From the NCBI GenBank assembly GCA_014621425.1, contig JAANBB010000325.1:1-47041 (forward strand): a stretch of 47,041 bases of DNA, written 5' to 3'. Numbering within the stretch: position 1 is the stretch's first letter; each line of letters begins with the position of its first letter. Shown here piece after piece: positions 44,281 through 47,041 of the stretch. A program made the translations under genes and the position numbers. Under the pieces are notes generated by a model that worked only from the letters and a program-made list of their open reading frames with translations, was not told where the DNA came from and made no database searches. Source of the stretch: Cylindrodendrum hubeiense (Eukaryota > Ascomycota > Sordariomycetes > Hypocreales > Nectriaceae).

Positions 44281-45165
44281 TTCTTTCATGAACACTGTTC
44301 TATTACTGTCCCAAAAGGGGCATCAGGTTCTAGTAAAACTATTCTAATTCTCCATCCATCCAATCCATCCGTCACCAAGATCAGAAGCTCGAGACGGTGC
44401 AAAGCTGCTCGAGGTCTGAATCCCGTTTTCATTTTTTTTCACCTCTCATAACTCTGTGACCTCCCTCATAAATGAACGACAGAACACAACAAGGAATCAA
44501 AATATAGTCAGAAAGCAGTCCCGAAATTCATTTCCATCGCGCGCAGGCAAAAAATAACTCAGTTGTGATAATACATGTCTCGATGAACGTTTCCCATATC
44601 CCAAGCCAGCGCGATAGGACATATCCACCATTCTGTCGTAGCGAAACAATTGCTCTCGTTGCGTTTCCCAGATATATGTCATAGCGCGTCCGGTTTGTCC
44701 GGTCTCATTTGCCGGTCCGTTTGGTATCCCCTCCTCGATCTGGCGTGGTCTATATGCGAAGAATTGTGTGTGCGTGCCTCGTTTTGTCCATCCGATCTCG
44801 CCGGGGTCTTTCTCATGGGTTGTCGGGAGTTGTGCTTTGGCTTCGTCTCGAGTCTCTCCAATAGTCTAGTTGACTTGCTGAGTTGTATGGCAGAGAGACG
44901 AAACGGTTCGCGGCGACGAAAGAGGCGTGTTGGACGGGAGTGTGCGGAGCGGTGCGGTGCGTATATAAATGACCACCCACGCCGAGGTTGTCAACCCAAA
45001 AATTACCAACCATTTTGAAAGCAAAAAGGTTTCCATATAACGCCGATGCTGATGCTCAATCACCTGAATGTCCCGTCTTGATCTTTCCCTCGCCGTGCCA
45101 GTTGTTTCATATGTCGGCGTATTTACAATCACTCTATTCGTCCAGTGTTATTTGGTTTGGGCGCC
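44281..45165. other. Spacer and Fig1 3' UTR
   Basis: This stretch of about 900 bp downstream of Fig1 (which lies on the minus strand) has no recognised gene or structured RNA. Short frames here have no family resemblance. Confidence 0.4.
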
Positions 45166-46219
45166 CTACACCATTGCACTCAGGACGCTCATGCTGAGAA
45201 TCATCACAAGCAGACCGATAGTGACAATGATGAGCAGGGCGAAGGAGAACCAACCCAAAACCATGGCGCTGGTACCGACACCGCTGCGAACAGCACCGTT
45301 TCCGAAATCTTGGGCGATGACCGAGGCGGCCACTGATGCAGTGTGCTGCCATAATACGGACACCAGGACGAAGATGGAGGCGATGAAGATGATGGCGAGG
45401 GCGATCTGGGAGACGAATCGCGAGGGGAAAGGCTTGACTTCGCGCTCAGAACCTTCGGAGTCTTCCTCCTCGTGCCAGCCGGGGAAGGTGGCGAGAAGCA
45501 GAAGACAGACGAAGGCGAAGATGATGGCGATGATTCTATATACCGGGTCAGCATGGTGTCTCTAGAGCGGGCGCGCTCACTGGAAATGCATGTCAACTCA
45601 CATCAGATAGGGGAAAACAATCATATCCTTAAACTGGGCGGCCAACCAGATCAGGTTGAGCGGATCTTGGTCGACGGAAACCTCCTTGGCGAGTGCGGTG
45701 GCATTGTTACTGCACAGCCACGAACCACCGTCCGGGTTGATGCAAATACCGAAGTAGCCGACGCGAGCAGCCAGGTGGGCGTCACCGGCAATGTTTTCGA
45801 TGGCGGTGTGCACATTGTAGTCAACCTGCGCCGTATCGGGCACTGCCGTGTATGACTTGTAGTAGAGAGAGAGGAGGAAGATGTCGGGAATTAGCGGTGA
45901 TGACGATGAACAGCCTGCTAATAGTAGAGCTAGAGAGTGCGCGGTTAGCTCGTTGGAATTGGGGCAAAAGGGGCGTGGAAAGCGTACATAGTAAGATAAT
46001 GGCGACGGCGATGAGAATCATCAACACGTGGTGGTATCCCAGGAACGGTATGAAGCCTGGAGGAGATTCGGGTTAGCCATGTGCTTGAGAAACTGCGACA
46101 TTCCAGCGCAATTGGTGTCATCTGTGGGATCACTCACGGTACCATCCGACCTGGAACTTGGGCATTCGTGAGCCCGAGCTGCTGCTACTGCTGCTCGTGC
46201 CCGACTCCGTTGTACCCAT
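45166..46219 (-). CDS. Fig1-family membrane protein (calcium influx/cell fusion)
   Basis: Exons 46138-46219, 45988-46056, 45602-45929 and 45166-45535 join across introns of 81, 58 and 66 bp and give 282 residues, normal for filamentous-fungal Fig1. The N-terminus is Ser-rich (residues 8-17). Transmembrane helix 1 is about residues 38-57 (VLMILIAVAIILLSLLLAGC). The following extracellular loop carries the family motif G-Y-F-G-I-C (108-113) with a second cysteine at 123 (SWLC) and an N-glycosylation site NNAT. Helices 2-4 lie at about 153-176, 195-217 and 243-270, with a charged cytosolic loop (HEEEDSEGSERE) between 2 and 3. Yeast Fig1 belongs to the low-affinity calcium uptake system in mating. 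In filamentous fungi, homologues affect hyphal growth, conidiation and sexual development. Confidence 0.88.
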
Positions 46220-47041
46220 ATTGAAGGGTTGTGTGCCAGTCCTCCTTTATGATTCGTTGATCCAACACAATAACGAGGGAATCACAGCACGCCCACGCCC
46301 GTCCCCCGATTCAGGAGCGACGGTCGGGTTGCTAGGCGGGCGCCGTTCAGCCCGAGAAGGCGTCGAGGCGGTTGTCGAGTTCCGAGATGTCCGCGCGATG
46401 ACGGAAATCTGGTCGCGGCGGTTTCGATTCGTCTCGATGCTTTCCCTCCTAGGGTCAGTTGGTTGCTGTCTCGGGAAGCGAGCGGGATCCTCTCGATCAG
46501 GATCGAGGTGGAATGCGGTAGAGGCGACACAGCTGGAATGCGCGAGGCGGCGACGATGGTTCAGTGACAACGAGAGAAAGCCGAGCCCTGCGACAGTGAG
46601 ATATTGAAGGAGTGGGAGAGGAGGTTAGGTTAAGTTAGGATGCAGCTTGGGGGGGATGCTGTGAGATCAGTTCACACTTTGTTCCGAAGGGACAACTTAT
46701 GATGTAGAGGGAGAGAGAGAGAGAGAGAGTTCGTCAGAGTTGCGGTGGAGGAGGAGGAAACAGAGCGAAGTCGGTCAGTTAGTGCAGTCAAGTCAGTCCA
46801 AGTACCAAGGTATTGAGCGGATGTGCGAAAGGCTGGGGGAATGCAGTGTTTGAGTGTCGATGCGTGCGACTTTTGGGGAGCGACGCCCACATGCACGTCG
46901 AGCATCCCCCAGCCACGTTTTATTTACCGACGTTGGCCGGGAGACCATGACGTTCGGAGGTGGGGCGCAGTGGATCCCGCGTCGGGCGCCGGGCAACCCG
47001 CAGAGGCAGCTCCACCGCCAACCCACCGACAACCCGCAAGT
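46220..47041. promoter_or_regulatory. Fig1 upstream region with (GA)n tract
   Basis: This is the Fig1 upstream region to the window edge. A pure GA dinucleotide tract of ten units occupies 46710-46729, about 490 bp before the start codon. Open frames here (for example 46158-46607) overlap the promoter and have no recognisable family. Confidence 0.4.

Overview
The window looks like nuclear DNA of a filamentous ascomycete, probably a Sordariomycete and perhaps Hypocreales. The protein-coding genes are interrupted by short introns (44-199 bp, most 45-70) with GTRNGT-like donors and CTAAC/CTAAT branch sites. Fungus-specific families are present (Zn2Cys6 factor, Fig1, Bck1, Vps51, Ski3). The order assignment rests on gene structure and protein flavour only. 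All exon joins below were made by hand from splice signals and reading phase.

Layout. Positions 1-17.6 kb are a dense housekeeping block: Tsr4/PDCD2-like (5' cut by the window edge), eIF3k, DNA ligase I, a 52-residue tail-anchored protein, AP-1 beta adaptin, a BolA2/Fra2-like protein, a NIF3 protein, Vps51, Rmi1 and Ski3. Neighbours mostly alternate strand, with convergent ends 90-410 bp apart and divergent promoters of 350-660 bp. Positions 17.7-27.4 kb are looser: a 12-exon MFS sugar/polyol transporter, a four-helix MARVEL-like membrane protein and a Zn2Cys6 regulator with an Upc2-like C-terminus, separated by 1-2 kb spacers without recognisable genes. At 27.4-36.9 kb lie a GH5 steryl-glucosidase-like enzyme with a terminal CaaX-type motif and the cell-wall-integrity MAPKKK Bck1. 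From 36.9 to 40.3 kb there is only an SDR-like fragment and simple repeats. A GH47 alpha-mannosidase follows (40.3-43.4 kb), then a 287-bp MITE-like element with terminal inverted repeats and TA duplications, then the Fig1 membrane protein.

How the genes relate. Several belong to shared cellular themes but not to one cluster: genome maintenance (ligase I, Rmi1), translation and RNA decay (eIF3k, Tsr4, Ski3), Golgi/endosome traffic (AP-1 beta, Vps51), and surface, wall and glycan functions (Bck1, GH47, Fig1, GH5). The one suggestive local pairing is the Upc2-like regulator divergent from a sterol-glucoside hydrolase. No biosynthetic core enzyme, CRISPR array, tRNA or rRNA was found. The most useful observations are an apparent one-base frameshift cutting the conserved tail off AP-1 beta, a tiny gene whose start codon is separated from the rest by an intron, the MITE, and the prenylation-type terminus on the GH5 enzyme. 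I found nothing that convincingly amounts to a new multi-gene system.
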